A stretch of 64,000 nucleotides of DNA from positions 1-64,000 of the forward strand of contig JAJPGY010000029.1 in assembly GCA_021325555.1 (NCBI GenBank), given 5' to 3'. Source of the stretch: Pseudomonadota bacterium (GTDB taxonomy: Bacteria; Cyanobacteriota; Vampirovibrionia; Obscuribacterales; Obscuribacteraceae). The number at the start of each line of letters is the position of its first letter. The stretch's first letter is position 1. Positions 51,446 to 61,677 of this stretch are shown here, piece by piece. The notes beneath the pieces are model-generated. The model had not been told where the DNA came from. It worked only from the letters and a program-made list of their open reading frames with translations, and did not search any database. Both the position numbers and the translations under genes were made by a program.

Positions 51446-51580
51446 TCAGCGGGAGCGATCGAACTCCAGGACTGCCTTGCCCACCGGCGTGGTCGCGTAG
51501 CCGCCAATCTTGAGCGCCTCCTGCAGACCTCGCGTAGCTGTTCGATATGCGGGCCAACGCCTTGCCAGTTTGCTCATCAT
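51446..51580 (-). CDS. Putative 44-residue protein downstream of the HD-domain gene
   Basis: ATG 51580 starts 7 nt after the stop of the PgpH-type gene and ends TGA 51446, just before the convergent rsmD end. The product starts MMSKLARRWPAYRTATRGL and continues with LKIGGYATTPVGKAVLEF. Its codons match the GC-rich bias of the neighbours. There is no clear ribosome-binding site, but translation could be coupled. No family is recognised. Confidence 0.4.
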   Translation of the reverse strand: MMSKLARRWPAYRTATRGLQEALKIGGYATTPVGKAVLEFDRSR

Positions 51581-51587
51581 GGATTAG

Positions 51588-53960
51588 CTATTTGGACTGA
51601 CCTAACTTCTGGGACGGTGGCGGCTCCGGTGGAACAGGCATTCTACCAGTGGTCGTCGACGGATACTTCAGGCGCTCGTGGTGCAGCGTCCGCCAGACCC
51701 GCGCGAAGGCTTTCTTGACCCGCTCCAGCTCGTCCCTGGTCATGCCGCTTTCGGCAAGCTGACCGTCGTCCCAGCGCGCCTTGAGCACGGAGCCGATCGC
51801 TCCTTCCACCTCTTCCTGCGTGGGATCGCTCATGCTGTGGGTGACCGCTTCCGAGACGTCGGCGAGCATGACGACGGCCGCCTCCTTCGACTGCGGCCGC
51901 GGGCCCCCGTAGCGATAAAAGTCCGGGTCGACGTTGTCGGCGCCGTCGCGCAGGCAGGCCTTGTGATAGAAGTAGGCCATGAGCGTGGTGCCCTGATGTT
52001 GCGGGATGAAGTCCCGCACGGCTTTCGGCAGGCCGTATTTCCGCGCCAGGGCCATGCCGTCCGTGACGTGCGCCAGCACCCGGTCTCGGCTCTCTTCCGG
52101 CGTCATCGCGTCGTGCGGGTTCGTGTCGCCCAGCTGGTTCTCGATGAAATAGCGCGGGCGCACCATCTTGCCGATGTCGTGGTAGAGCGACCCGGCCCGC
52201 ACCAGGTTGGTGTCGGCGCCGATCGCCCGCGCCCCGGCTTCGGCCAGATTGGCGACTGCCAGGCTGTGCTGGTAGGTGCCGGGCGCGTTCTCCTCCAGCT
52301 GGCGCAACAGCGGCTGATCGGCGTCGGTCAGCTCGGTGACCCGGAAAGGGGTGACCATCCCGAAGATGTTCTCCAGAAACGGCAGGCTGCCGATGGCGAC
52401 GATGCACGAGGAGAGCCCGCCCAGCGCCTGCACGGCAAGCTCGCGCATGACGGCGGCGGCGCCGGCTATCTCGTGGCTGAGCGAATTGGCCACGAGAAAG
52501 CCGCCCGCCTGCAGGACGCCTATCAGGCAGCCTCTGACCATGAGATCGTTGCGGCGCTTGATGTTCGCCCCGATGGCGATGGTGGAGGCAGCCGACAGCG
52601 CCACCAGGTTGGTGGTGTCGACCAGATCGTCTGCCTTGAGAAAGACGATAAGGACAAGGAGAAGCCCGGTGCTCACGCGCGACCCGAAAAAGATTGTGGC
52701 GATAAGCGTCGCCGCCGGCAACGGCACGAACTGGGGGAAATCCCGGCCGACAAAAGCGGCCGCCGCGCAGGTGACCACGGAAACCGTGAAGAGGAGACCG
52801 AGCGACGCCGGGCTGAAGAGGTGCTTGGGCGCGTACGTGTGGAGAAAGATGCCGAAGAAGGTGCAGGCGGCCACCAGCGACAGGGCGAGACCGGCCACCA
52901 GCGGCCAGTTGGTGAACCTGGTTATGCCCAGCTCCTTGAGCACGGCTGCCGTCTGCGGGGTGATGACCGCGCCGCGGGCCACGATCACCTGCCCGGACCG
53001 AACCTCCATGGTGTACGGCTTCACCGCCGCGGCGGCCGCGTCCAGTTTCGCCTTGGTCGCCTCCGCATCCACGACCACGTTGGGCTCGATGACATGCGCC
53101 GCCAGCCTGGCCGCCGCCCAGCGGACCGTATCGTCCCATCTGTCGGGCAGGAATTCCAGCATGGCTCTTTCCCAGTCGCTGCGCGGAATGCCGGGGAAAA
53201 GCGGGCCCAGCTTGAGCAGCCGCCCGGTGGCGCTCCTTATCACCACCGCCCGAAAAGGCCAGTCCTGCGGCTTTATCGCCACCGCCAGAAAAAGGATCTC
53301 GCCGCGGGCGTCTGCCCGGCAGTCGCCGTAGAGCCGGCGCGCCGCCTCCACAGACGCCAGCGGATCCGCCGCCGGTGCCCGGGCGCGCCCTGCCTGGTGC
53401 CGGCGCAGCTTGTTGATTATCCTCTCCTCGATGTCCGGCCGGACGTTCTCCAGCGGCCCCTGCGCCGGCACCGCCTGAAGGCGGCCTGCCAGGGGCGGCT
53501 GCGCCGGGCGCGGGGCGACAGAGGCCCGGATGTGGGCCCAGTAACGCTCCGGCGCGTCGATGAGAAACACCTGCTCCTCGGCGGTCAGGCCCAGGGACGC
53601 CGGCAGCGGGATCTTGCCGCCCCGCTGCATGACCGTCACCTCGGCCAGCTCAGCCGCCAGGCGATCCAGGATGCGCCGGTCGATGCCCGGATCGCGACGG
53701 AAGACCGGCAGCACGGACTGCCTGGCCTGGTCCCGGGCGCGCCTTGTCGCCTCCTCATCCACGATCGTGGCCGAGCGGGTGGCCAGGATCGCGGTCGGGG
53801 CCGTGTCGCCGGCTTTAATAACCACGCCGAGCAGGTGCGGTGCGGCCAGGGTGACAAAGAGGCACGCGAAACCGGCCAGCGCGGTGACGACCCACCACAG
53901 GAGCGCCGCTCCCGGGGAAGGCTGCGCCGGCTTCGTTGCTGCGGTTGTGGAAAGCGTCAT
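51588..53960 (-). CDS. 7TM-HD (PgpH-type) phosphohydrolase, likely c-di-AMP phosphodiesterase
   Basis: 790 residues: one N-terminal helix (ALLWWVVTALAGFACLFVTLAA), an extracellular 7TMR-HDED domain (about 50-340), seven helices (about 345-540) and a cytosolic HD domain. HD residues are seen in HSLAVANLAEAGARAIG, YHDIGKMVRPRYF, NPHDAM, AHVTDGMALA and QHQGTTLM. Listeria PgpH of this architecture degrades c-di-AMP. In many genomes this gene sits with ybeY, and cdsA and other membrane genes are near; here cdsA is 4 kb away. Function is by family. Confidence 0.9.
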   Translation of the reverse strand: MTLSTTAATKPAQPSPGAALLWWVVTALAGFACLFVTLAAPHLLGVVIKAGDTAPTAILATRSATIVDEEATRRARDQARQSVLPVFRRDPGIDRRILDRLAAELAEVTVMQRGGKIPLPASLGLTAEEQVFLIDAPERYWAHIRASVAPRPAQPPLAGRLQAVPAQGPLENVRPDIEERIINKLRRHQAGRARAPAADPLASVEAARRLYGDCRADARGEILFLAVAIKPQDWPFRAVVIRSATGRLLKLGPLFPGIPRSDWERAMLEFLPDRWDDTVRWAAARLAAHVIEPNVVVDAEATKAKLDAAAAAVKPYTMEVRSGQVIVARGAVITPQTAAVLKELGITRFTNWPLVAGLALSLVAACTFFGIFLHTYAPKHLFSPASLGLLFTVSVVTCAAAAFVGRDFPQFVPLPAATLIATIFFGSRVSTGLLLVLIVFLKADDLVDTTNLVALSAASTIAIGANIKRRNDLMVRGCLIGVLQAGGFLVANSLSHEIAGAAAVMRELAVQALGGLSSCIVAIGSLPFLENIFGMVTPFRVTELTDADQPLLRQLEENAPGTYQHSLAVANLAEAGARAIGADTNLVRAGSLYHDIGKMVRPRYFIENQLGDTNPHDAMTPEESRDRVLAHVTDGMALARKYGLPKAVRDFIPQHQGTTLMAYFYHKACLRDGADNVDPDFYRYGGPRPQSKEAAVVMLADVSEAVTHSMSDPTQEEVEGAIGSVLKARWDDGQLAESGMTRDELERVKKAFARVWRTLHHERLKYPSTTTGRMPVPPEPPPSQKLGQSK

Positions 53961-54109
53961 TGAGATCCTGGGAAGCTCCGCTCAATCTCGGCTGTGGATG
54001 GCAGCGGCTCCTGCTGATAAAGTTCCAGCATCTGGTACGTTTCCATCTTAGCGCTTACGGCGCTCCCGGCCCTCTATATTATCCGCCGGACCGGGCCGGC
54101 CGCGACCGT

Positions 54110-55162
54110 CTACCGGTGCTCGCCGCCTGAGCCGCCCTCGATGTTTATGGTTGTTCTCACCATGTAGATCCGCTTGCCCTGCGACTCGTGATAGGTGCGC
54201 ATCTGGATTTCGGCCAGCAGTCCCATGAGGATGAACTGCACCCCGAGCATGAAGAACATGGCCGAGAGCACCGGCAGCGGGGTCTCGATGAAGGTCGTGT
54301 GATAACCGTACTTGAGCACGACCATCCAGGCGAAGGAGAGGAACGCGGCCGCAAACGACCAGAAGCCGGCCTGCCCGAACAGGTAGATCGGCTTGGTGGC
54401 GTATTCGGAGAGGAACTTGACGGTCACGAGGTCGAGCACCACCTTGAAGGTGCGGGAGATACCGTATTTGGATCTGCCGAACCGGCGCTCCTGGTGATTG
54501 ACCGCTATCTCGGCCACCCGCGCGCCCATCCAGGTGGCGTAGATCGGCACGAAGCGGTGCATCTCGCCGTAGAGGCGCACGTCCTTGATCACCGCCCGCC
54601 GGTATGCCTTGAGAGAGCAGCCATAGTCGTGGAGCCGCACGCCGCTTATCACCGAGATGAGCTTGTTGGCCATCCACGAGGGGATGAGCCTGGTGACGAG
54701 CTCGTCCTTGCGGTCTTTGCGCCAGCCGGAGACGACGTCGTAGCCCTCGTCGAGCTTGGCGAGCAGAAGCCCGATGTCGCCGGGGTCGTTCTGCAGATCG
54801 GCGTCCATCGGCACGATCACCTGCCCGGCCGCGTGATCGATGCCTGCCACCAGGGCCGCGGTCTGCCCGAAGTTGCGCACGAAGCGCACGACCTTGACCC
54901 GCCGGTCGGCGGCGGCAATTCCCGCCAGGCGCGCATAGGATCCGTCGCTGGAGCCGTCGTCGATGAAGAGGATCTCGAAGCTCCTGCCCAGCGCCGGCAG
55001 CGTGTCCAGCAGCCGGGCGTAGAGCCTGTCTACATTGTCCTCTTCGTTGAAGACCGGTATGACGATGGACAGCTGCGGCCCGTCGCCGGCCGGGCTGAAA
55101 TCCTGTGCTGGAGCCGTGCTCGCGACGGCCGGGGGCGTTTGGCTGGCGACCTGATAAGTCAT
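54110..55162 (-). CDS. GT2 polyprenyl-phosphate glycosyltransferase (GtrB/DPM1-like)
   Basis: 350 residues from ATG 55162; the longer frame reaches into ruvB upstream sequence. The GT-A domain has [33 protein letters not shown] (metal-binding DxD) and a GWRKDRKDE acceptor loop. Two C-terminal helices follow ([17 protein letters not shown] and [19 protein letters not shown]), as in GtrB. It probably loads a sugar on undecaprenyl phosphate at the inner membrane for envelope glycan modification. No flippase gene is adjacent. It is divergent from ruvB. Confidence 0.9.
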   Translation of the reverse strand: MTYQVASQTPPAVASTAPAQDFSPAGDGPQLSIVIPVFNEEDNVDRLYARLLDTLPALGRSFEILFIDDGSSDGSYARLAGIAAADRRVKVVRFVRNFGQTAALVAGIDHAAGQVIVPMDADLQNDPGDIGLLLAKLDEGYDVVSGWRKDRKDELVTRLIPSWMANKLISVISGVRLHDYGCSLKAYRRAVIKDVRLYGEMHRFVPIYATWMGARVAEIAVNHQERRFGRSKYGISRTFKVVLDLVTVKFLSEYATKPIYLFGQAGFWSFAAAFLSFAWMVVLKYGYHTTFIETPLPVLSAMFFMLGVQFILMGLLAEIQMRTYHESQGKRIYMVRTTINIEGGSGGEHR

Positions 55163-55280
55163 GCCGCCATTATATGGTTGCCGGGTTGGCAAGACCTTGA
55201 CAAATTTTAATCGCCCGGCCGCATCAAATCCCTCTCCTCGAGGACTGCAGCCGGGCCAGGCCGTGGGTAATAATAGGGCG

Positions 55281-56429
55281 ATGACCATTGTCCCCAGCAA
55301 TCCAGGCAACCCGGGTGGCTTCAAGCAGGCGGGCCCGAAAGCGGAGCGCGCGCGCCCGCCTGCGGGAGCCGCTCGCGCCGGGCGGGCGGAGATCCTCTCC
55401 GCGCGCGAGTCGGCCTCCGACCGCAAGGTCGAGCAGTCGCTGCGCCCGCTGCGCCTGGTGGAGTACATCGGGCAGACGCGCATAAAGTCGATGCTGGAGA
55501 TGTCCATTTCGGCGGCCAGCGCGCGCGGCGAGGCGCTCGATCACGTCCTTTTCTACGGCCCTCCCGGTCTCGGCAAGACGACGCTTGCCCACGTAATCGC
55601 CAACGAGATGGGCTCGCGCATTCACATGACCACCGGCCCGGGGCTGGAGCGGCCGCGCGACATCATCGGTCTGGTGCACCAGCTCGAGGCGGGCGACGTG
55701 CTTTTCATAGACGAGATCCACCGCTTGAGCCGGGTGGCCGAGGAGCTGCTCTACCCGGCGATAGAGGATTTCGTCATCGACCTCACCTCCGGCAAAGGGC
55801 AGGCCACGCGCACCATGCGCCTGCCCCTGCCCCGCTTTACATTGATCGGCGCCACCACCAGGGCCGGAATGATCTCCAACGCCCTGCGCGACCGCTTCGG
55901 CTTTGTCTGCCGCCTGGAGTTCTACGATAACCAGGAGCTATCTTGCATTGTCAGGCGCACCGCCTCCATCCTGGGCGTGGACATAGACGATTCCGGCGTG
56001 GAGATCATCGCCGCCCGCGGTCGCGGCACCCCCCGCATCGCCAACCGGCTGGTGAGGCTGGTGCGCGACTTCGCCCAGTACAAGGGAAGGGCGAGGGTGG
56101 ATGCCGCCGTGGCCTCCGAGGCGCTGGACACTTATCAGGTTGACGCCTCCGGGCTCGACCACACCGACCGCCGGCTGCTCGAGATCCTGATCGACAGCTA
56201 CGGCGGCGGGCCGGTGGGCATCGACACGCTGGCGGCGACGATCGGCGAGGACAGCGACACGGTCGAGGACGTCTACGAGCCCTTCCTCATCCAGCGCGGC
56301 TTTATCCAGAGGACGCCGCGCGGCCGGGTGGCCACGCCGGGCGCCTACCGCCATCTCAAGCGGCAGGCGCCCTCCCTGCAGCTCAATCTGGATATGCTGC
56401 AGGACCAGGCGGAGGGCGGGGAACCGTGA
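55281..56429 (+). CDS. ruvB: Holliday junction DNA helicase RuvB
   Basis: 382 residues from ATG 55281, about 50 longer than usual at the N-terminus (a basic, Pro/Ala/Arg-rich stretch before [11 protein letters not shown]). Walker A is [10 protein letters not shown], Walker B DEIHRL, sensor 1 GATTRAG, with the arginine finger in LRDRFGF. The winged helix ends with [28 protein letters not shown] and [11 protein letters not shown]. It is the motor for branch migration with RuvA (23651). The stop overlaps the next start (GTGA), placing it first in ruvB-yibE/F-cdsA. Confidence 0.96.
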   Translation: MTIVPSNPGNPGGFKQAGPKAERARPPAGAARAGRAEILSARESASDRKVEQSLRPLRLVEYIGQTRIKSMLEMSISAASARGEALDHVLFYGPPGLGKTTLAHVIANEMGSRIHMTTGPGLERPRDIIGLVHQLEAGDVLFIDEIHRLSRVAEELLYPAIEDFVIDLTSGKGQATRTMRLPLPRFTLIGATTRAGMISNALRDRFGFVCRLEFYDNQELSCIVRRTASILGVDIDDSGVEIIAARGRGTPRIANRLVRLVRDFAQYKGRARVDAAVASEALDTYQVDASGLDHTDRRLLEILIDSYGGGPVGIDTLAATIGEDSDTVEDVYEPFLIQRGFIQRTPRGRVATPGAYRHLKRQAPSLQLNLDMLQDQAEGGEP

Positions 56430-57691
56430 GGTGCTCGCTCAAGCGCCCCGGGCTCCTGCCGCTCGGTTTTCGCCTGCCGCCGGCGGCCCTGACCTTGCTT
56501 TTGCTTGTGCTCTGGCAGGCGCTGTCAGTCTTGCCGGCGGCGGCGGGCTCGCAGCAGAGCGCCCAGCGCCCCGGTGTCGACGAGCAGTTTGTCGTGGGCA
56601 GGGTGAAATCGGTTTCGGCGACCTCGCTCGACCAAAAGCTTCTCCAGCATACGGGGATGGTGAGCAGGCGCCAGATTGCCGAGATAGAGGTGACCGAGGG
56701 GCCCTTCCGGGGGTCGACCTTTCTCGTGCCCAACGAGATCACCGACAACCCGGCCTACAACGTCTCGATAAAACCCGGGCAGGAGGTGATCCTTTCGCTT
56801 GCCATCACCGGCAGTGGCAAGCCGGAAGTGAACATATCGGACTACCGGCGTGAGCCGGCCTTGTTCGGGCTTCTCATCACTTTCCTGGCCGTCTTCCTGT
56901 TTTTCGGCGGGCGGCAGGGGGTAAAATCGCTCACCGGTCTCATCATCTGCGTGGCGCTCATCTGGCTCGTCCTGCTTCCGGCAAGTCTCAGGGGCTGCAA
57001 TCCGCTCGCCGTGGCCACCGTGGTCTGCTTGGCTTCCACGGTGGCCACCATGCTTGCCTCGGCCGGCTTCTCGCGCAAAGCGCTGGCCGGTATGGTCGGC
57101 ACCGCCGGCGGTGTGGCGATCGCCGGCGCCGCCGCGCAGGCCGTGATTCAGGCTGCGCCGCTGATTGGGCTTTCCAGCGAGGAGGCCCAGATCCTGCGCA
57201 GCACGATGATGAGCCGGCCGCCGGTCTTCTACAGCGGCCTTCTGGCGGCGGGGATGCTCATCGGCGCCCTTGGCGTGATCATGGATGTCGGCATCTCGAT
57301 CGCCTCCTCCGTCTGGGAGATAAGCCGCGCCGATCGGTCCCTTACCTCCCGCGACCTCTACCGCTCGGGCATGAACGTCGGCCGCGACATCATGGGCACG
57401 ATGACCACCACGCTCGTTCTCGCTTACACGGGCGGCGCCCTGCCGCTCATGCTGCTGGCCGCCCAGATGCCGTCCACCAAGCTGGTCAATCTCGATCTGG
57501 TGGCCACCGAGATAACGGCCGCGCTGTCGGGCAGCCTCGGGCTGGTTTGCACGATTCCGCTCACGGCGCTCGTCGCCTCCAGGCTGATGTCGCGGCGGCG
57601 GGCAGCCGCACGGCCTGCGGAGATCTCCTCGGCCGGCGAGCCCGACGCCGCCGCCTCCGTCCAGCCCGGAAAGGGGAGGTCGGTCCGGTGA
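56426..57691 (+). CDS. YibE/F family membrane protein
   Basis: 421 residues. GTG 56426 overlaps the ruvB stop and has GGAGG 10 nt upstream. A signal-like helix comes first, then an extracytoplasmic beta domain ([34 protein letters not shown]). Seven to eight helices follow, with the family blocks [37 protein letters not shown] and [21 protein letters not shown]. Function unknown; some members are suspected transporters. It is coupled to cdsA by a second GTGA overlap. Confidence 0.88.
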   Translation: MRCSLKRPGLLPLGFRLPPAALTLLLLVLWQALSVLPAAAGSQQSAQRPGVDEQFVVGRVKSVSATSLDQKLLQHTGMVSRRQIAEIEVTEGPFRGSTFLVPNEITDNPAYNVSIKPGQEVILSLAITGSGKPEVNISDYRREPALFGLLITFLAVFLFFGGRQGVKSLTGLIICVALIWLVLLPASLRGCNPLAVATVVCLASTVATMLASAGFSRKALAGMVGTAGGVAIAGAAAQAVIQAAPLIGLSSEEAQILRSTMMSRPPVFYSGLLAAGMLIGALGVIMDVGISIASSVWEISRADRSLTSRDLYRSGMNVGRDIMGTMTTTLVLAYTGGALPLMLLAAQMPSTKLVNLDLVATEITAALSGSLGLVCTIPLTALVASRLMSRRRAAARPAEISSAGEPDAAASVQPGKGRSVR

Positions 57692-58581
57692 GAGCGCTCT
57701 TTGGCTGGCTTTTGTGTGGCGCCGCCATGGCCGCCGTAATGTTCGGTGGTGTCGTGCTGGCGGTCGTGCTCGGCGCGGCCGCTTACCTGGGCGGAGAAGA
57801 GTTCATAGCGCTCACGCGGGCAAAAGGGATGCACCCGTCGGCCCGCATCATCCGCGGGATGATCATCGCCTACTTCGTGGTCGCGGCGTTGCCTTCGATA
57901 CCGGCCCTGCACCTGCCGCAGGATTTTTCCGAAGAGCACTTTCCGCTTTTGCTCACGGTCGGCATCTGCATCTCGTTTTTTCGCCTGCTCTTTCGCCACG
58001 AGGGGCCGCCAGCCTCGATCGCCGATATCGCCACCACCATCCTCGGCTTCATCTATCTCGGTTGGATGCCCAGCCACCTTGTTTTGCTGCGCAACCTGAT
58101 CCCGCCCGGCTGGCAGCCGGTCCACAACCCGCTGCAGCAGCCAGGTCTGGCCTATGTCTGGGCGACGCTGTTCATCATCTGGGGCACCGATGTCTTCGCC
58201 TATTATGCCGGCAAGCTGTTCGGCAGGCGGCTTTTGTACCCGGAGATAAGCCCGAAAAAAACGGTGGAGGGGGCTGTTGTCGGCTTCCTCTCGGCGATTT
58301 TCTGGGCAACTTACGTGGTCTTCGTCTCCGACCATTATCTTTTCCCCGGCCACCCGTTCGGCTTCCAGTTGTGGCAGGCCCCGCTCATGGGGGCGGTGGG
58401 CAGCGTCGGCGCCCAGCTCGGCGACCTGAGCGAGTCCCTGCTCAAGCGGGATGCGGGCGTCAAGGACTCGAGCACCATGATTCCCGGCCACGGGGGCTTT
58501 TTGGATCGCGGCGACAGTTTAATCTTCGCCAGCGCCATCTGCTATTACTGGGTCAAGCTGGTGGTCCTCGGCGTTCTCTAG
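57688..58581 (+). CDS. cdsA: Phosphatidate cytidylyltransferase (CDP-diglyceride synthase)
   Basis: Makes CDP-diacylglycerol from phosphatidate and CTP in the membrane. GTG 57688 overlaps the upstream stop and has GGGGAGG 8 nt before it. The longer in-frame start at 57547 would lie inside the YibE/F gene. 297 residues with about eight helices and the diagnostic signature SLLKRDAGVKDSSTMIPGHGGFLDRGDS, preceded by GTDVFAYYAGKLFG and SPKKTVEGA. It is the last gene of the ruvB operon. Confidence 0.94.
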   Translation: MRALFGWLLCGAAMAAVMFGGVVLAVVLGAAAYLGGEEFIALTRAKGMHPSARIIRGMIIAYFVVAALPSIPALHLPQDFSEEHFPLLLTVGICISFFRLLFRHEGPPASIADIATTILGFIYLGWMPSHLVLLRNLIPPGWQPVHNPLQQPGLAYVWATLFIIWGTDVFAYYAGKLFGRRLLYPEISPKKTVEGAVVGFLSAIFWATYVVFVSDHYLFPGHPFGFQLWQAPLMGAVGSVGAQLGDLSESLLKRDAGVKDSSTMIPGHGGFLDRGDSLIFASAICYYWVKLVVLGVL

Positions 58582-58760
58582 CACCGGCATTCAATTGCAA
58601 GCATGCGCGGGAGCCCTGCCGGTGATCAGGCCAGCCGGCATTGGCCTTCCGGCCGGCCGGGAGGCCCGAGCCGGGCGGAAGACCGCCCTGCCAGGCAAAC
58701 CAGCGCCGGCGGTGCGCGGCTTGCCCCCATGCGGGTATGATATAGTTTGATCCTCCGTGC

Positions 58761-58850
58761 GGAGAGGTGGCTGAGTGGTCGAAAGCGGCTTCCTGCTAAG
58801 AAGTTGTACGGTCAAAAGCTGTACCGTGGGTTCGAATCCCACCCTCTCCG
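58761..58850 (+). tRNA. tRNA-Ser (anticodon GCU)
   Basis: Acceptor GGAGAGG/CCTCTCC with discriminator G, a D arm with GCTGAGTGGTCGAAAGC, an anticodon loop reading CTGCTAA (anticodon GCT), a long class II variable arm (GTACGG-tcaaaag-CTGTAC) and a T arm GTGGGTTCGAATCCCAC. CCA is not encoded. TATGAT about 20 bp upstream is a good -10. The rest of the gap 58582-58760 is GC-rich, with inverted repeats but no gene. Confidence 0.95.
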
Positions 58851-59016
58851 GGGTTTAAAAAATCGAATGTCGGGCCGCCGTTTTACGGCCGGCAACCCCG
58901 GCTGCAGGATTCATATTCCTGGGGGATGCCTGCCAGGGTCTGCTGGCGTAAATTGAAAATGGGGAAGGTCCGGGTGGGAACGCCACCGTGCGCCGTTTTA
59001 TACGCGGGACTGGATT

Positions 59017-59676
59017 ATGTCTGGGGCTCCTGTATCGGTGCTGATTGTAGAGGATCAAGAGGTGGTCCGGCTGGGCATAAAGGTCCTGCTGGAAAGGGCG
59101 CCCGACATGCAGCTCGTGGGCGAGGCCTGCGACGGGCGCCTGGGCGTCGAGAAGGTTCTGGAGCTGCGCCCGCAGGTAACCGTGATGGACATTGGGCTGC
59201 CGGTCTTCGATGGCATAGCGGCCTGCAAACTGATAAAAGACCAGTGGCCGGACGCGCGGATCGTCATGCTCACCGCCCATGAGAGCAAGGAATACATTTT
59301 TGCCTCGCTTTCCGCGGGGGCCAACGGGTATTGCGTGAAGAGCCTGTCGGGCGACAACATCGTCATGGCCATCCGCACCGTGGCCAGCGGCGCTGCCTGG
59401 CTGGATCCGGCGATTGCCGAGCGGATGCTGGGCGAGGCCGCCAGCTTGCGCGTCGGCGGGGGCAGCAAACCCGGCTGCTGGCAGGGGGTCCTTTCGTCGC
59501 GGGAGGAGGAGGTTTTGCGCCTGGTCGTCGAGGGGCTCAGCAATGCCGAGATGGCGGAACGGCTGTGCGTGAGCCTGGAGACGGTCAAGACTCATATGCG
59601 GCACATCATGGAGAAGCTCTCCGTTTCCGATCGGACGCAGGCTGCCGTCAAGGCATTGAGAGCCGGCTGGATCTAA
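59017..59676 (+). CDS. NarL/FixJ-type response regulator
   Basis: 219 residues. Receiver domain: acidic pair Glu12-Asp13, phosphoacceptor Asp58 (TVMDIGLP), Thr86 (MLTAH) and Lys108 (CVKS), all present. The LuxR-type helix-turn-helix is at about 155-212 (LSSREEEVLRLVVEGLSNAEMAERL, VSLETVKTHMRHIMEKL). It should bind DNA as a phosphorylated dimer. No histidine kinase gene is in the window, so it is an orphan. A GC hairpin (59680-59697) follows and may end the transcript. Confidence 0.93.
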   Translation: MSGAPVSVLIVEDQEVVRLGIKVLLERAPDMQLVGEACDGRLGVEKVLELRPQVTVMDIGLPVFDGIAACKLIKDQWPDARIVMLTAHESKEYIFASLSAGANGYCVKSLSGDNIVMAIRTVASGAAWLDPAIAERMLGEAASLRVGGGSKPGCWQGVLSSREEEVLRLVVEGLSNAEMAERLCVSLETVKTHMRHIMEKLSVSDRTQAAVKALRAGWI

Positions 59677-59884
59677 GCGCCGCCGCCTGGCGGCGTGGGA
59701 CCGGATTTTCTCGCCGGTGCCGCCGACCCGCTGGCTACACAGTGGCGGCGGCTGCCGTGCTTGCCGGGGCGCTGCGCGCCAAAATCCGGCCACCTGCCCT
59801 CGCCAGTTGGTGTATGCTGGTTCTGCTCCGGTCAAGGCGAGCGGAGCAAACATCCCTGTAGCTGATATCGAGAGGTCGCATACG

Positions 59885-60007
59885 ATGTACTGCAAGCAAT
59901 GCGGAGCGCAGTTGCCGGATGGCGCCAATTATTGCCCTAACTGTGGAGCCTCGACGGGCTTTCTTCGTAACCTCTTGTGCGTGCTGGTGTACATGATCGG
60001 GGCGTGA
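59885..60007 (+). CDS. Mini zinc-ribbon membrane protein (40 residues)
   Basis: ATG 59885 has AGAGG 9 nt upstream. The product has MYCKQCGAQLPDGANYCPNCGA, a complete zinc ribbon with two CxxC knuckles, and then FLRNLLCVLVYMIGA, a short hydrophobic segment before the stop. This is the start of the common zinc_ribbon/TM protein type, here reduced to a minimum; it could also be a truncated member of a longer family. It stands alone between the regulator and the convergent EamA gene. Confidence 0.7.
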   Translation: MYCKQCGAQLPDGANYCPNCGASTGFLRNLLCVLVYMIGA

Positions 60008-60096
60008 CGATACTGCGGGCGGCCGGTCGTTGTCAACGGAGACGGGAGACGGTCGCCGCAATCAACCGCTCCTGTCGCTGCCGGGCGCGGGGGCGG

Positions 60097-60987
60097 CTAG
60101 GACGTGCTTTGTGTGAACTGGACGAGAATTCCCCCGGCAACCACAAGTATGATCCCGACCAGCCTGGCGCTGTTGAACTGCTCTTTCAGCAGCAGGATGG
60201 CGAACAGGTACATGAGCAGCGGATAGCAGCCGGTAATGGCAATCACGTAAGAGGCGGTGGACTGCGCGAGCGCCGTCAGGTAGGTCCAGGCGCCGATGAG
60301 CAAGCTGATCGTGGACAGCGCGCAGAACCGCCATGTTCGCGGGCAGGTCAAGCGGGGAGTGTGGCCTTGCCGGCGAAAATAAAGCCACAAGAAGACCAGG
60401 AGCACGACATCCCAGAGGCACTGGCAAAAGTAGACGGCCAGTGGTGGGGCTATGGAGACCGCCTTCTTGTCGAAAACCCCATATATCCCCCAGCAGATGC
60501 TGGCTGCGGCCACACAGCAGATTATCACCTTGCGGCTTCTGCCCGTGAGAATCGCCCGCTGTTCCCTGCCGGACCCGCCGATGGCCGTCACGCCCAGCCC
60601 GACCAGCGCCGCCCCGGCCAGGCGGTTCCAGACGATGCTTTCGCCCAGCAAGGGCACGGCCATGAACTGCAACAGCAGGGGATAGCTGGCCGTGATGCCC
60701 AGAACAAAGCTCGCCTCTGTCTGACTCAGGGCCGTGATATAGGTCACCATGGCGATCGTGTAGGTGACGGCGGCCAGGCCTGTCCAGGCGACGAGCGGCC
60801 AGCTCGGCTGCCAGCCGGGATACAGGTGGTTGAGCAGCAGTCCGACGGCGGGGACGACGGGGATGAAGAGCAGGTAGAGCATGAGCAGGACATCACGATG
60901 GCAAGAGCCCTCGAGCGCCTTTTTGTCGAAGATGCCCCAGATTCCCCAGCAGACAAGCGTGATCGCGATAAGAAGGTTCAGGCTCAT
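60097..60987 (-). CDS. EamA/DMT-type transporter
   Basis: 296 residues, ten hydrophobic helices in two halves that are clearly duplicated: each half begins CWGI(W/Y)G(I/V)FDKKA and contains a TYxTALxQ(T/S)xAS...G(I/C)YPLL block. This is the drug/metabolite transporter superfamily; the substrate is unknown, metabolite export being common. The start overlaps the stop of the upstream methyltransferase gene by 4 bases (ATGA), so the two are coupled. Confidence 0.88.
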   Translation of the reverse strand: MSLNLLIAITLVCWGIWGIFDKKALEGSCHRDVLLMLYLLFIPVVPAVGLLLNHLYPGWQPSWPLVAWTGLAAVTYTIAMVTYITALSQTEASFVLGITASYPLLLQFMAVPLLGESIVWNRLAGAALVGLGVTAIGGSGREQRAILTGRSRKVIICCVAAASICWGIYGVFDKKAVSIAPPLAVYFCQCLWDVVLLVFLWLYFRRQGHTPRLTCPRTWRFCALSTISLLIGAWTYLTALAQSTASYVIAITGCYPLLMYLFAILLLKEQFNSARLVGIILVVAGGILVQFTQSTS

Positions 60988-61604
60988 TGCGGGCTTTTCC
61001 TGAGAATCGCCAGGTAGAGATCCGGCTCGTCGCGGAAGGTCTCCAGTTGGAGGCGAAAGTCACGAGCCCATTCGCTGAGCTTGTCTTCGGCGGGCAGAAG
61101 GTGAGGGACTATCTCCGGCTCGCTCTTGTGGAGCGCCGCCACGAACCCGGAGCCCATCGGGTGGCTGATTACAATCCGGCCGCCCCGGTCAGCCAGGTGC
61201 ACGGCGGTGTCGATTACCGAGCGTTGATCAAAAAAATTGCCAAAGCAGGCATTGAAAAAGATGGCGTCGAAGGGCCCCAGCGACCGCGGAAAATCGAGGA
61301 AATCGCCCAGCCAGAAGAAGACCCCGGGATATCGTGCCCTGGCGCCGGCGAGCATCTGCTCGCTCAGGTCGCAGCCCATCAGGTTGCCCGCTTTCACCCC
61401 TCGCTCGAGAATGTGCGGGATGAGCACGCCGACACCGGTAGCCACATCCAGCACCCGGGAGCCGCCAGCGAGTCCGGCGGCCTCGACGATCGCCCGCGTG
61501 CGCCGCTCCACCTCGGCTGGCACAGGCTGCATAAAATACTCGACCTTCCGGTCGAAATATGATTTCTGCAACGCGGCATGCTCCCGACGCTCTGGCTCGG
61601 CCAT
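60984..61604 (-). CDS. Class I SAM-dependent methyltransferase
   Basis: 206 residues. Motif I is VLDVATGVGVLIP, followed by LMGCDLSEQML and FDAIFFNACFGNF (motif IV region), giving the seven-strand fold. The substrate is unknown; it resembles small-molecule/UbiE-like enzymes. It is translationally coupled to the EamA transporter, so the pair may make and export a methylated compound. Confidence 0.85.
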   Translation of the reverse strand: MAEPERREHAALQKSYFDRKVEYFMQPVPAEVERRTRAIVEAAGLAGGSRVLDVATGVGVLIPHILERGVKAGNLMGCDLSEQMLAGARARYPGVFFWLGDFLDFPRSLGPFDAIFFNACFGNFFDQRSVIDTAVHLADRGGRIVISHPMGSGFVAALHKSEPEIVPHLLPAEDKLSEWARDFRLQLETFRDEPDLYLAILRKSPQ

Positions 61605-61677
61605 CTGTCTTATGATCCCAGCGCCAGTTTAGCAGAGGGTGGTGGCGTTAGAATGGGGAGTGGCGCGGAGGGGTTGC

